Assembly (NCBI GenBank): GCA_001910725.1
Contig: MJGA01000034.1
Span: forward strand, 186,001-250,000
Source: Phanerodontia chrysosporium
Lineage: Eukaryota > Basidiomycota > Agaricomycetes > Polyporales > Phanerochaetaceae
Direction of reading: 5' to 3'
DNA length: 64,000 bases
In this document: piece by piece, positions 31,076 through 40,845 of the stretch
Layout: every line of letters starts with the position of its first letter
Position numbering within the stretch: position 1 is the stretch's first letter
The notes under the pieces: generated by a model
What the model saw: the letters and a program-made list of their open reading frames with translations, nothing else
Databases searched by the model: none
What the model was told of the DNA's origin: nothing
Made by a program: the position numbers and the translations under genes

Positions 31076-32421
31076 CAGACTGTGAGTACTGGAAGGTCAG
31101 CGCGAAGATTGTAAAGCAGGTCGACGGAGACCGACGTACCGTGCTCGAGGCCTTCGCGCGGCGTGAAGCCAGGAACGCGCCAAGAGGACGCGCCCGACAG
31201 GTCCCTGGCACGAGTGAGAGACACAAGACTCACCTAAGGGCCGAGGAACTCGGCAGGAATGGCCGAGACCTCCCAGAGAACGCGATGGAAGGCCCAAGCC
31301 ACTGCTCCGCGATAGGGGACGGTGGACATGACCTTCAGGAACGCCGGCGCAGCGAGATCGAGGGCGGCGGCGATGTGAAGAGTTCAGGAGAAGGCACAGA
31401 CACGCCCAGCGCCCGAGACGAAGTCACGCGATCCACGGATGGATCGAGCGGTGAAGAAGATCTGAATGACGGGCCCGACCTGGGAAACAGGCCTGCGGCC
31501 GCGTTTGTTGGTATGGTGGAGTTGGTAGAGGTGCGTGACGCGCCGAGAAGCTGGGTAGAGGCCAGTAGAAGGCCGGCGAACCACGGCGATCGTGCGCACG
31601 ACCTCCTGGCACCGCAGATCGTGTGTCCAGCGCAGATCAGCAGGACCAACGCCGCGACCACACCAAATGCCCAGATAGGCAGCTGCTGTGGTAGCAGCGT
31701 TTCGTGCGATCGCGCTGTGGCGTCCGATGTACCTACGAGATCAAGCCCAATAAATGATCTGCTCACCGGTGTGCGACCTGGAAAGGGTGAAGACAGGCTG
31801 CAAGAGCCCATTGACGGATGTATACCTGCTCCTGAGGATGGAGAGGTTAGTAAGACACGAGAAGACGGCCCAGAGGAGCTTACCTGGTGCCACAGAAGTA
31901 CGAACGACGACGCCCAAGGTCACGAGCGCCCCAGGCATCCTGGAAATATGCAATACGCAGCTAAATGCGCATTGCCTGGACGAGTAAAGTACCTGGCTGG
32001 CAAGGAAAAGTGTGAGCAAGACAATACAGCGGATACAGATAACGATAGGGACTTACCTGAGAAGGCAGGAGGAGGTACGGCGAGGCTAGCAGTGTCTCCA
32101 GACCTTCAGGACAGTCGGCGCGGATGCGCACAAGGTACTAGGATAGGAGAAGGTCAGCGCAGCGCAGATAAAGGCAAGGACAGGGACTTACCAAGTCTGT
32201 CCGTCCTCCCCGAGCTTGCAAAGGCAGTGGACGCACCTGTCGCTCCTTTACCCGTTCCGAGAACTCTTCAGCTATGTCGCTCCCTGCTCCTGGTGGTCTG
32301 GCACTGTCAGATCACGCCTCGTTCAGTATTTCGGTGCTTACCTGGCCACAGACCGTCGCCGCGATTTTCCCTGGCAGCGACAGCAGCGCCATGTCCTTTA
32401 CATCGACGTGCTACGCCCTGA
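30958..32421 (+). CDS. Element A extra module ORF x3
   Basis: Unrecognised, 487 residues from ATG 30958. The start (KDAEGGYLPESVWVNAQSDR, CFENACKLADCEYWKV) looks structured; the remainder is polar, Arg/Asp/Glu-rich and probably disordered. A short motif recurs: GRDLPENA, DRDLPEKA, DRDLPSLS. The end overlaps x4 by about 150 bases in the next -1 frame. No domain, signal or membrane segment seen. Whether it is translated as such is unclear. Confidence 0.4.
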   Translation: MREIDQKDAEGGYLPESVWVNAQSDRQSAGFCFENACKLADCEYWKVSAKIVKQVDGDRRTVLEAFARREARNAPRGRARQVPGTSERHKTHLRAEELGRNGRDLPENAMEGPSHCSAIGDGGHDLQERRRSEIEGGGDVKSSGEGTDTPSARDEVTRSTDGSSGEEDLNDGPDLGNRPAAAFVGMVELVEVRDAPRSWVEASRRPANHGDRAHDLLAPQIVCPAQISRTNAATTPNAQIGSCCGSSVSCDRAVASDVPTRSSPINDLLTGVRPGKGEDRLQEPIDGCIPAPEDGEVSKTREDGPEELTWCHRSTNDDAQGHERPRHPGNMQYAAKCALPGRVKYLAGKEKCEQDNTADTDNDRDLPEKAGGGTARLAVSPDLQDSRRGCAQGTRIGEGQRSADKGKDRDLPSLSVLPELAKAVDAPVAPLPVPRTLQLCRSLLLVVWHCQITPRSVFRCLPGHRPSPRFSLAATAAPCPLHRRATP

Positions 32422-35042
32422 GGGCTGCTAACGACGTAGTGTACCGCGAGCGCGTGTACATTGCCTGGCGGCCTGGCGACGGCGAGACACCGTGCGGACC
32501 AGCCGGCCTGGTCATGTTCTTCCCGCAGCTTGGCACCCTTCGCCGGGTGGATCGCTGCGGTGAGCGTGACAGGTATGGGCAGCCGGTGCCCATGCGCTTC
32601 GCGTCCGAGGACGGCGTTGTGGTTTGGTTGCCTGCGGCGAACCCGGGGCACGGATCTGTAAGTCAGTGTCACCTCAAGATCGAACTACTTACTGGCTGCG
32701 TAGGCAACGAGGCCTACCTCACTGAAGGCGCGTTCTGGCCATGCATCCCTGCTGGCAAGAACACGCTTGGCCATCTGGTTTCCATCGACGGTTTATTTTG
32801 TGAGTTCGACGCCACACTTCGAGAGCACATGGGACTTACCTGTGAATCCCCTCGCCCAGCTACTCATACGCTCGCCACCCTCGCAGCCATCTACGAGGAT
32901 GTGTGCGAGCCTCGCACTCGCAATTTCCCTGGACCGGTCCCACCAGACGGTAAGCCGTTAGCAAGACCACGAGACAGATATCAGAGCACTAACGCACCTG
33001 AAGACATTGAGGCTATGGCCATGGAGGCCCGCCTGCGCATCGCATTCGGACTCACCGAGAGTGACGACGACAACACGTCCCTCAGCACGCACGACAGCAT
33101 GCCGAGCCTTGAGACCGTGTCTGACTTGGACCCGGTACATGGCTATGACGTCGACAAGCTCGAAGTTGAGATCTTCGGAGAGGACTCTGACATCGAGAGT
33201 CTCTCAGACGTTCGGTCGGACGCGCCCATGCCGATAGACGAGTTGCTGCCCACGGGGGAACTCGAGAACGCGCGTGAGGCAGCGCGACGCGTAGCGGAAG
33301 GCGAAGCTTGGGTACGCCACCACGTCGGCACGTGCCCAGGTGACCTGTGGGAAAGATCGCCCGCGTACGTACCGGAATCCGAGCCTCCGAGGACCGAATT
33401 GACGTCACTTGCTTTATGCAGACGCTCGGGTAACGAGACTCAGGCAAGCGCCCTCGGTCTCGACGTTCTGCACGTCCCATCTGCCGTCCCCTGGTTTGTT
33501 ACAGCTCCGCTCGTCCCCCACTCTCATCTGGATACTTGTACACAGCCTGACCTTCAACGCGCACACTACGAGACAGCATGCAACCAGCTGCATGCTCGAG
33601 ACGAGCAGGGAAGGGCGAGAAGGGCGAGGATTGAGACTGTAGAGGATGCAAGAAGTCTGGAGACCGGTACGTCCCGCCAGGCTGTCCACGTTCTCAACCA
33701 CGTCCATTCCCATCCCATCTCCGACGCTGCGCACCCGCTCGAGCAGCGCATGCCCGTTCCCATCCCCGTCTACCATGTCCAGGTGCACGAAGCCGAAGAT
33801 ACACAGCAAACTGCACCTTATGGCGATCCCACCGACTATTGTGTACCTCTGTACGGCACCCACGACATGTCCCCGAGCCCGCTCGAGCTTCCCCCGCTCT
33901 TGGACCATCGAAACGGCTATCAGACCAGCGCGCTCGAGTTTGAGCCGCCTCTTGCCTCGGTCCTGGACACGCTCGACGCGGTAAGCCTCCGGTTAGACCC
34001 TCAGAAGACGACTTATATTGATATTGAATTGCAGAACCTGACGAACGACGCCCCAGCCACGCCTGCGCCCACGCCCGCGCTCACAGATCAGCTTTATGGC
34101 GATCTGGAGAGCATGGACACCTGCCCAGCCCTGGACATGCTCCGGGAGGCAGCCAATCGGGCCGAGCAGCTCCTGCTCGAAGGCAACGACCCGGCAGGGC
34201 AAGTCAGGCATGCGAAAGCCCTCAGTGACACCGGCCTCTACGACGACCGGTACCTCAAGCTCGACGGAAGCCTCGACTTCGACGACGTGATGAGCCTGGG
34301 CAGCACGCCGCCACCCAGCTCGTCCCCATCCCCAGCTCACTCCTCGACCTCTGAGGACGTCGAGATCTATACTCGGCCGCTCACAGTCACGGACGCACGA
34401 AGCGCGGCACCCGGTACCTTCGACATTCGATTCACGGCCCTCGAGAATGGTGCGCAGGCTCCCCAGCTCCCATTCTGCACAGACACGCGCGCAGGCCTGC
34501 ATAACGGCATGTATGGCTACGTTTACGGCACGCTCGACGCACGCACGGCGCGGGGGAAACCTCTGCACGTCCCCAACCCAGACCAGGCAGCGGCACGCTA
34601 CCTGCGCGACGGCACGGTCGGCCCCATGAACATCGCAGGCCTCAACGCGATCCGCGGCCTGCTCACGGCCTTCATCTACAATCAGGCAAATGACGCGCTG
34701 CACGCGGGCTCGCTCTATCACCTGGACAATGCACGCCGCGGCTGTCTTGGACACGACATAATGGCCTACGAGAATTTGTACCCATATCACGAAGATTATG
34801 GATCGCCGTTCCTCTTCCCAGAGGAACAGCTTGCGCTCCGCCAGTGCCTCCACTTCTGGAGGTCCCTCAACGTCAACGGCGAGCACGACGCGCGCATCGA
34901 GCTCATCGATCAGATGCTTTGGTTTCGAGGCCGCGGCGACGACGAGGAAGATATCCGGTACTTGCGCAACTCGCTGCGCCTCGGCAGCCCTGGATTCTCG
35001 CGCGAGGCCATCTCCTTTCGCCCCTGGCGAGGAGATGCCTAA
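32274..35042 (+). CDS. Element A extra module ORF x4, large unknown protein
   Basis: 922 residues from ATG 32274, uninterrupted and GC-rich. The N-terminal 200 residues look folded (TVAAIFPGSD, VYIAWRPGDGETPCGPAGLV, LVSIDGLFCEFDATLREHMG). The middle is acidic and Pro/Ser-rich. The C-terminal 230 residues look folded again (FDIRFTALENGAQAPQLPF, HNGMYGYVYGTLDAR, LTAFIYNQANDALHAGSLYH, QCLHFWRSLNV). No known domain, signal peptide or membrane segment that I can see. The stop overlaps the next ATG (ATGCCTAA, 35035-35042), which suggests termination-reinitiation into pol. It could be a captured host gene or an extended structural protein. A long antisense frame (33993-35321) is treated as a shadow. 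Confidence 0.6.
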   Translation: MSLPAPGGLALSDHASFSISVLTWPQTVAAIFPGSDSSAMSFTSTCYALRAANDVVYRERVYIAWRPGDGETPCGPAGLVMFFPQLGTLRRVDRCGERDRYGQPVPMRFASEDGVVVWLPAANPGHGSVSQCHLKIELLTGCVGNEAYLTEGAFWPCIPAGKNTLGHLVSIDGLFCEFDATLREHMGLTCESPRPATHTLATLAAIYEDVCEPRTRNFPGPVPPDGKPLARPRDRYQSTNAPEDIEAMAMEARLRIAFGLTESDDDNTSLSTHDSMPSLETVSDLDPVHGYDVDKLEVEIFGEDSDIESLSDVRSDAPMPIDELLPTGELENAREAARRVAEGEAWVRHHVGTCPGDLWERSPAYVPESEPPRTELTSLALCRRSGNETQASALGLDVLHVPSAVPWFVTAPLVPHSHLDTCTQPDLQRAHYETACNQLHARDEQGRARRARIETVEDARSLETGTSRQAVHVLNHVHSHPISDAAHPLEQRMPVPIPVYHVQVHEAEDTQQTAPYGDPTDYCVPLYGTHDMSPSPLELPPLLDHRNGYQTSALEFEPPLASVLDTLDAVSLRLDPQKTTYIDIELQNLTNDAPATPAPTPALTDQLYGDLESMDTCPALDMLREAANRAEQLLLEGNDPAGQVRHAKALSDTGLYDDRYLKLDGSLDFDDVMSLGSTPPPSSSPSPAHSSTSEDVEIYTRPLTVTDARSAAPGTFDIRFTALENGAQAPQLPFCTDTRAGLHNGMYGYVYGTLDARTARGKPLHVPNPDQAAARYLRDGTVGPMNIAGLNAIRGLLTAFIYNQANDALHAGSLYHLDNARRGCLGHDIMAYENLYPYHEDYGSPFLFPEEQLALRQCLHFWRSLNVNGEHDARIELIDQMLWFRGRGDDEEDIRYLRNSLRLGSPGFSREAISFRPWRGDA

Positions 35043-38000
35043 GCAGGTGCGTGCGCGCGCACATCTACGACACTCAGACACTAACGGCTTCGGGAACGCA
35101 TTAGCAGACTTCCTGCCCTTCAGCATGAGCTCGCCTGCATCCCAGTCGTTTCGGTACACTCGGCCATGGTTATTCGCGACGGACAGGCCCCGCTCGGGCC
35201 TCAGATCTATTTCCTTGCGTATGATTCTATTATTTTTCGTATTTGTTTCTGAATTCTCGGTTATGGTCTCAGGCATGCAAGTCGCGCTCTCAAAAGGCAC
35301 GGATGCTTTCAGAAGGCCCATGCCCAGCTCAGCGAACCTCGTTCAAGCTGGCACGCCCTCTGACGCGCCCGCGCGCAGTCCCCACGGCACGGCGAACACG
35401 TCCTCGGACGCGTTGCGCAGCCATGACATCACGCGCGGCGGCATGCATTTTGTGAGTCTCAATGCGACCCTGTGTATTATTAGCTGTATCTACGTAGTCT
35501 GGACGGTCGCCAAGTACATGTATAGTAGAAAAGACGTGGTCAGTAGGCTTTATGTAGCAATACATACGCTTGTTGGCTGCATTGTTAGGCGTGATCAGCG
35601 TGAACCGCGACGATACCAGCTTACTGGGGACTTGGAACTTCAAGCAACCCCCGGATACGAGACCTCAGACACACAGACACGCCCTGAGACACGGTATATT
35701 AAAGGGGGACACAACCTAGATGGCTCCCAAGGCCGTCAGCGAGTCTCTCTGAACTCAGTGATGTCACCAGACCCTGAAGGTGTGAGCGAGCAGACCCTGG
35801 ACGCCACCACGGTCAGCGCTACCCTTTTCGACACCGGCACAACGGCCCCAACCGTTACCCGGACTCTCAACGAGCACTCGCGCCCGCTGCCATCAACAGC
35901 GAGCGCTCTTTCCTCATACGGCACCCCCGACACCGACGACAGGCGCATCACTGACTGGCGCTTCACTGGCGTCAATCTCAGCGCAAGCCAGCACTTTGAA
36001 GACACGGCTTCACAGCAGGAAATCACGGGCGCTATGGGTTCAACTGAGCTAAGTAAAGCCTCAGTAACTTTCGCCACAGTGGCTGATGACTTCTATGACA
36101 TACAGTGGGACGAGGTGGAGCCCATAATGTTTACTACAGACATGGATAGGTTTGTAGAGTCATTAGATGAAGAAGACACTATTATTACTTGTGATGGTAG
36201 TAATTTATTTTCTTCCAAGCTACCTATGAGTTCCCCAGAGGTAATGACTGCCTATAAGAGAGTTGATAGGAAAGTCAAGCCCGTACCAGCTGTGTTTCCT
36301 GAGGATGCAAGAGTCATAAGGAAATTCCCAGAAGACCCATTACGATCCCTAGCTAATTTGTCACCTACCCCGCCAGACTTTGTACCTGATGGAGGGAGAC
36401 TTACCCATGAGAATCTGGAGGCTATGAATCTCAACCCAGAGGGATTCTTATGGCCTGAAGAATTGAAGTTATTCCAGCATATACTTCAGCTTAACCAGAA
36501 TCACTTTGTCTTTGAAGACAGCCAGCGCGGATCATTCCGGGAAGATTACTTTTCACCATACATAATACCAGTGGTACCTCATGTCCCTTGGGCCTTCAAG
36601 AATATTCCTATACCCCTAGGAATACATCAAAAGGTACTGGACTTGTTACGGGAAAAGATTGTAGCAGGAGTATATGAGCCAAGTCAGTCATCGTATCGTT
36701 CCAGATGGTTCTGCGTTCTGAAGAAAAGTGGCAAGTTGAGGATAGTCCATGACTTGCAGCCTTTGAACAAGGTTACCATACGAGATGCAGGCTTACCTCC
36801 TAACCTAGATAACTTTGTTGAGCCGTTTGCAGGCAGGCAATGTTATACAGTCTTTGACTTGTATTGGGGATTTGATGCACGTAAGGTTCACCCTCAGAGT
36901 CGAGACCTTACAGCGTTCCTTACCCCACTAGGATTGTTACGGATCACGTCCCTACCTACAGGCTTCACTAACTCACCTGCAGAATTTCAGGCATGTATGT
37001 CCTTTATTCTGCAGCATGAGATTCCTGACCATGCAAATATCTTCATTGATGACCTGCCTATCAAAGGGCCAGTCAGTCGTTACGAAGATGAGCAAGGAAG
37101 ACCAGAAGTACTGAAGGAGAACCCTGGTATTCGCAGGTTCATTTGGGAGCATGCGAATGATGTGCATAGGATCATACATCGAGTAGGACATGCAGGAGGA
37201 ACCTTTTCCCCTTCAAAGGTTCAGCTTGCGCAGCAGAAGGTCCTTATCATCGGACAATGCTGTACACCAGAGGGCAGACTTCCAGACAGCCAGAAGATTG
37301 ACAAGATCCTTAAGTGGCCCCCGCTTAAGACACCTAAGGATGTCAGAGGCTTTCTCGGACTATGCGGTACAGTAAGGATTTGGATAGAGAATTACTCAGC
37401 TAAAGCCAGACCTTTAGCGGAGCTCATACGTCATGACGCGGAGTTTGTATGGGATGATCGGCGCCAAGCAGCTTTTGAAGAGTTGAAGCGAGCCATTACG
37501 TCTCCACCCGCACTACGTCCCATAGACTACGAGTCAGATAGACCAGTTGTGTTATCAGTGGACTCTAGCATTATAGCTGTTGGATTCATTCTCTCTCAGT
37601 ACAATGAGCAGGGAAAGAAACAGCCAGCTAGGTACGGATCTATACCCATGAACGAGCGAGAGGCTAGGTATTCCCAGCCAAAGCTTGAGCTATATGGATT
37701 ATTCAGAGCCCTACGAGCGTATCGGCTATACATCATAGGTGTCAAGCGCCTTATTGTGGAAGTTGATGCCAAGTATATTAAGGGAATGCTTAATGATCCT
37801 GATCTTCAGCCAAATGCTACAGTTAACAGGTGGATTCAAGGGATTCTCCTGTTTGACTTCGAATTAGTTCACGTACCAGCAGATAAGCATCGAGGACCAG
37901 ACGCTCTATCCAGGAAGGAGTTAGCAGAAGATGAAGAGATGGAAGAAGAAGACGACAGTTGGCTGGATGACATACCTTTGTATATTCCTGTACAGTACCC

Positions 38001-39579
38001 TCAGTGGATAAAGAACCTTTCTTTATTCACCAGGCTGATCAGTGCAAGCCCGGAAAGGACTATACAGACATTCAAGGAATGTTTATATGAGCCAGACACC
38101 CCTACGATGGCACAGGTTTACCCAGTCAAGACTAGCGAGCAGGAGAAGACTCTAGCAGATATTTATCACTTTCTGCAGACTACACGAACACCCCAGTTTC
38201 AGACACCTCAAGAGAAGCAACGCTTCGTGCAGAACGCACTCAGATTCTACGTGGCAGGGAAGGCTATGTACAAGCGACAAGGTCCCATTGGTCCAGCCAA
38301 GGTTATATTCCGTCGGGAAAAGCGCGCTCAGTTGCTACAAGCAGCCCATGAAGGACAAGGGCATCGCGGAGCTGAAGCAGTATTGGCAACACTTAGACAG
38401 CGATTCTACTGGCCTAGCATGAAAGCAGACGTCCAGAGACATGTTAGATCATGCCATCAATGCCAAGTGCGTAGCGTAAAGAAGGCAGAGGTACCTATTA
38501 TTGTATCCACGCCATCCACTCTATTCCTTAAAATATATGTGGATGTGATGTTTATGCCTCAGAGCAAAAGCTACAGATGCATAGCAGCAGCAAGAGATGA
38601 CCTATCAGGAGCAGCTGAAGGACGAGCTATGAGACAGCCTAACTCGAAGTCTATGGCCAAGTTTCTATGGGAGCAAGTCTTCTGCAGATATGGCGCAGTA
38701 GGACAGGTAATCACGGACAATGGATCGGAAGTTGAGAAGGCATTCACGGAGCTCATGGATAGATTCGGAATACCCCAGATAAGAATTTCAGCTTACAACT
38801 CTAAAGCAAATGGAGTAGTAGAGCGAGGACACTTTATCATTAGGGAGTCTATTCTTAAAGCCTGTGATGGCAAGGTACATCAGTGGCCAGCACACGTATC
38901 ACATGCTTTCTTTGCAGACAAAGTTACCGTCAGGCGTCAGACAGGATTCTCACCATATTATCTGCTTCATGGTGTGCATCCAGTATTACCCTTTGATCTC
39001 ACGGAAGCGACTTTTATGGTGGACGGATTCAAGCGAGGAATGGCCTCAGAAGACCTGTTAGCGTTAAGGATAAGGCAGCTTCAAAAGCGACCTGAAGACT
39101 TAGCCAAGGCAGCAGCAATTCTGAAGAAGCATCGCTCTCAAGCCAAGGAGCAGTTTGAAAGAAGGTATAAGACACGACTAGTCAAGGATTCTTACCCACC
39201 TGGAACCTTAGTCTTGATAAGGAACAAGGCTAAGGAGAATTCCAAGGAGAAGCATCACGATAGGTATCAAGGACCCTACGAGGTAGTTAGAAGGACAAGG
39301 AATGGAGCCTACATTCTGCAAGAACTGGATGGCACTATCTGGAGACAGGCAGTAGCAGCATTCAGGATACTACCTTACGTATCCAGGTCAGATGAGTACC
39401 TGAAGAAGGTCATGGCTAAGCTCACAGAAGATTCGGGAGATCAAGACTCAGATACGGACTCATGGTTATCAGGAAGTTCAGCAGACTATAGCGCAGACTC
39501 AGATGATGAACGAGACTCAGAGTTAGCTTCGTCAGCATATGAGGAGCCAGAATCGGCCTCATATTCATCCAGTTCATAA
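35035..39579 (+). CDS. pol: Element A Pol: membrane-anchor N terminus, RT, RNase H, integrase
   Basis: 1514 residues from ATG 35035. Residues 63-81 and 139-158 are strongly hydrophobic (SLRMILLFFVFVSEFSVMV; TLCIISCIYVVWTVAKYMY), and 169-184 is moderately so, giving possible membrane anchors, which is odd for a Pol. RT begins near 500: WFCVLKKSGKLRIVHDLQPL, FDLYWGFDARKVHP, and the active site FIDDLPI (a Y-x-D-D variant). RNase H: LSVDSSIIAVGFIL, KLELYGLFRALRAYRLYI, VEVDAKYIKGML. Integrase: H-x4-H with CHQC zinc finger, IYVDVMFMPQ, VITDNGSEVEKAF and GVVERGHFIIRESI give D, D, E. The end is acidic Ser-rich; no chromodomain. No stop or shift, so the enzyme part appears competent. Confidence 0.9.
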   Translation: MPKQVRARAHLRHSDTNGFGNALADFLPFSMSSPASQSFRYTRPWLFATDRPRSGLRSISLRMILLFFVFVSEFSVMVSGMQVALSKGTDAFRRPMPSSANLVQAGTPSDAPARSPHGTANTSSDALRSHDITRGGMHFVSLNATLCIISCIYVVWTVAKYMYSRKDVVSRLYVAIHTLVGCIVRRDQREPRRYQLTGDLELQATPGYETSDTQTRPETRYIKGGHNLDGSQGRQRVSLNSVMSPDPEGVSEQTLDATTVSATLFDTGTTAPTVTRTLNEHSRPLPSTASALSSYGTPDTDDRRITDWRFTGVNLSASQHFEDTASQQEITGAMGSTELSKASVTFATVADDFYDIQWDEVEPIMFTTDMDRFVESLDEEDTIITCDGSNLFSSKLPMSSPEVMTAYKRVDRKVKPVPAVFPEDARVIRKFPEDPLRSLANLSPTPPDFVPDGGRLTHENLEAMNLNPEGFLWPEELKLFQHILQLNQNHFVFEDSQRGSFREDYFSPYIIPVVPHVPWAFKNIPIPLGIHQKVLDLLREKIVAGVYEPSQSSYRSRWFCVLKKSGKLRIVHDLQPLNKVTIRDAGLPPNLDNFVEPFAGRQCYTVFDLYWGFDARKVHPQSRDLTAFLTPLGLLRITSLPTGFTNSPAEFQACMSFILQHEIPDHANIFIDDLPIKGPVSRYEDEQGRPEVLKENPGIRRFIWEHANDVHRIIHRVGHAGGTFSPSKVQLAQQKVLIIGQCCTPEGRLPDSQKIDKILKWPPLKTPKDVRGFLGLCGTVRIWIENYSAKARPLAELIRHDAEFVWDDRRQAAFEELKRAITSPPALRPIDYESDRPVVLSVDSSIIAVGFILSQYNEQGKKQPARYGSIPMNEREARYSQPKLELYGLFRALRAYRLYIIGVKRLIVEVDAKYIKGMLNDPDLQPNATVNRWIQGILLFDFELVHVPADKHRGPDALSRKELAEDEEMEEEDDSWLDDIPLYIPVQYPQWIKNLSLFTRLISASPERTIQTFKECLYEPDTPTMAQVYPVKTSEQEKTLADIYHFLQTTRTPQFQTPQEKQRFVQNALRFYVAGKAMYKRQGPIGPAKVIFRREKRAQLLQAAHEGQGHRGAEAVLATLRQRFYWPSMKADVQRHVRSCHQCQVRSVKKAEVPIIVSTPSTLFLKIYVDVMFMPQSKSYRCIAAARDDLSGAAEGRAMRQPNSKSMAKFLWEQVFCRYGAVGQVITDNGSEVEKAFTELMDRFGIPQIRISAYNSKANGVVERGHFIIRESILKACDGKVHQWPAHVSHAFFADKVTVRRQTGFSPYYLLHGVHPVLPFDLTEATFMVDGFKRGMASEDLLALRIRQLQKRPEDLAKAAAILKKHRSQAKEQFERRYKTRLVKDSYPPGTLVLIRNKAKENSKEKHHDRYQGPYEVVRRTRNGAYILQELDGTIWRQAVAAFRILPYVSRSDEYLKKVMAKLTEDSGDQDSDTDSWLSGSSADYSADSDDERDSELASSAYEEPESASYSSSS
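35639..35657 (+). repeat. 19-bp internal copy of the sequence at the 3' LTR junction
   Basis: The 19 bases TTCAAGCAACCCCCGGATA recur exactly at 39607-39625, where they span the boundary into the 3' LTR (LTR start 39624). Here they encode LQATPGY just after the putative membrane region. See findings. Confidence 0.9.
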
Positions 39580-39623
39580 GTGAGTTGAACTGAGGACAGT
39601 TCGTATTTCAAGCAACCCCCGGA

Positions 39624-40845
39624 TATCATGCGCCAAACCTGTTTGCCACAAGATATGGATGAAATGAGGCTCATTCCGGCATAGCAGGATTAGCACAATG
39701 AAGTAGAGCTTAGTATAGAAGAGGAATTCAAGGCGTGGGAATGTATAGAAAGCGCGGGAGTTCAGAGCAAGGGCGTGAGAAGACAGAGACCCAAAGGGAA
39801 GGCGTGAGAAGACGCAGCCATTTTGGGATCACTGTGGGAAAGGCAGGCTATATTTGGGCGGTGTGGGAAAGTAACTACCCAATTAGGCCTGGAAATGCGC
39901 CAAGCATCTCTGGAATGAGGGGAGAGAGGTGTGGAAAGTCAGAGGAAAGTATGGAAAGGAATGGAATCCACTGGAAAGGTACAGAAAGAAGGTGCCAAGC
40001 GGAAAAGGAAGCGGAAAGGAGTTGCAGGAAGGATGTAGAATAGTGTAGCACCTTGTAGAACATTCTAGCACTGTACAAATTGACCAAACACGGTCAAATA
40101 AGGCCATACTCTGTAGGAGTATAAAAGGCCACTCTCTTCTTCTCTCTCAATAGATCACTAGTTGGAAGCAGCCAGCTATTTTCTCACCTCAACCACCACC
40201 ATCTCTTGGTGTGGGCTGTGTGTTATCAGTATAAGTGTGATTCAGTTCTAGTAAGGGTAGTTAGTCCACCAGTGCAAACAGGCATTGTGGTGGTAGTCTA
40301 TCGCTTACTCAGTCTTAGTCTACGGTCCTCCGTCTACAGTAAGATTAGTTAGTCCACCAGTGCACTCAGGCATTGTGGTGGTAGTCTATTGCTTACTCTA
40401 GTTACGTCTACGGTATTACGGTTTTACGTTAGCTCTTTAGTCCAGCAAGGCGCCTGGTAGTTGAGCTATTTGGTTGTGAAGGTTTAGTTATTCGTCTACG
40501 GTCCACGGTTTACGTGTAAGTTATAGCAAGCAGGCTATACTTACTTGGTTGGTTATTTCGGTTTACGGTCATAAGTAAAGATAAGCGAGCAAGGCTTACT
40601 TTACTTACTCTTGGTTACTAAGGTCTTACTTACAAGTGTTACTTGTACTTAAGTCCTATTACCTTACCCCTTCTAGGAGACTAACCTCTTCTACCTCTAC
40701 ACACTATCTTACCCTCTGTATACCTACTATCTCAGCAATACTTTTCCCTCCACACGAACGCCCGAGGCAGTAGTCGACCAACAGTCTGGTCCACCTCACT
40801 CGGTTACCTTTGGTAATATCTCTTGCCAGGGTATAAAGCACGACA
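39624..40845 (+). repeat. Element A 3' LTR
   Basis: 1222 bases, paired with 24956-26179. Preceded not by a purine tract but by a C-rich CAACCCCCGGA. The 3' end is CACGACA, followed by the ACAC duplication. Confidence 0.93.

Larger units (their letters stand above)
24956..40845 (+). mobile_element. Ty3/gypsy element A, complete, 15.9 kb, with a large extra coding module
   Basis: LTRs of 1224 and 1222 bases, roughly 99% identical by eye, start TATCATG and end CACGACA, with a 4-base duplication ACAC (24952-24955 and 40846-40849). A tRNA-type primer site follows the 5' LTR. Order: gag, protease, about 6 kb of unrecognised frames, then RT, RNase H and integrase in one uninterrupted frame. No chromodomain was seen. 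It split a Cys codon of the hAT transposase (RIR|CFPHI); removing it with one duplication restores that reading frame. The middle module is clearly GC-richer than gag and pol. Confidence 0.93.

Noticed and set aside
33993..35321. 442-codon open frame on the minus strand opposite ORF x4 and the start of pol
   Set aside because: Lies antisense to a long GC-rich frame, shows no motif, and is the expected shadow of GC-rich codon bias.
35035..39579. Calling the membrane region of element A an envelope protein
   Set aside because: It is in frame with RT, precedes it, and shows no signal-cleavage, fusion or glycoprotein pattern that I can support; kept only as a hydrophobic-segment observation.
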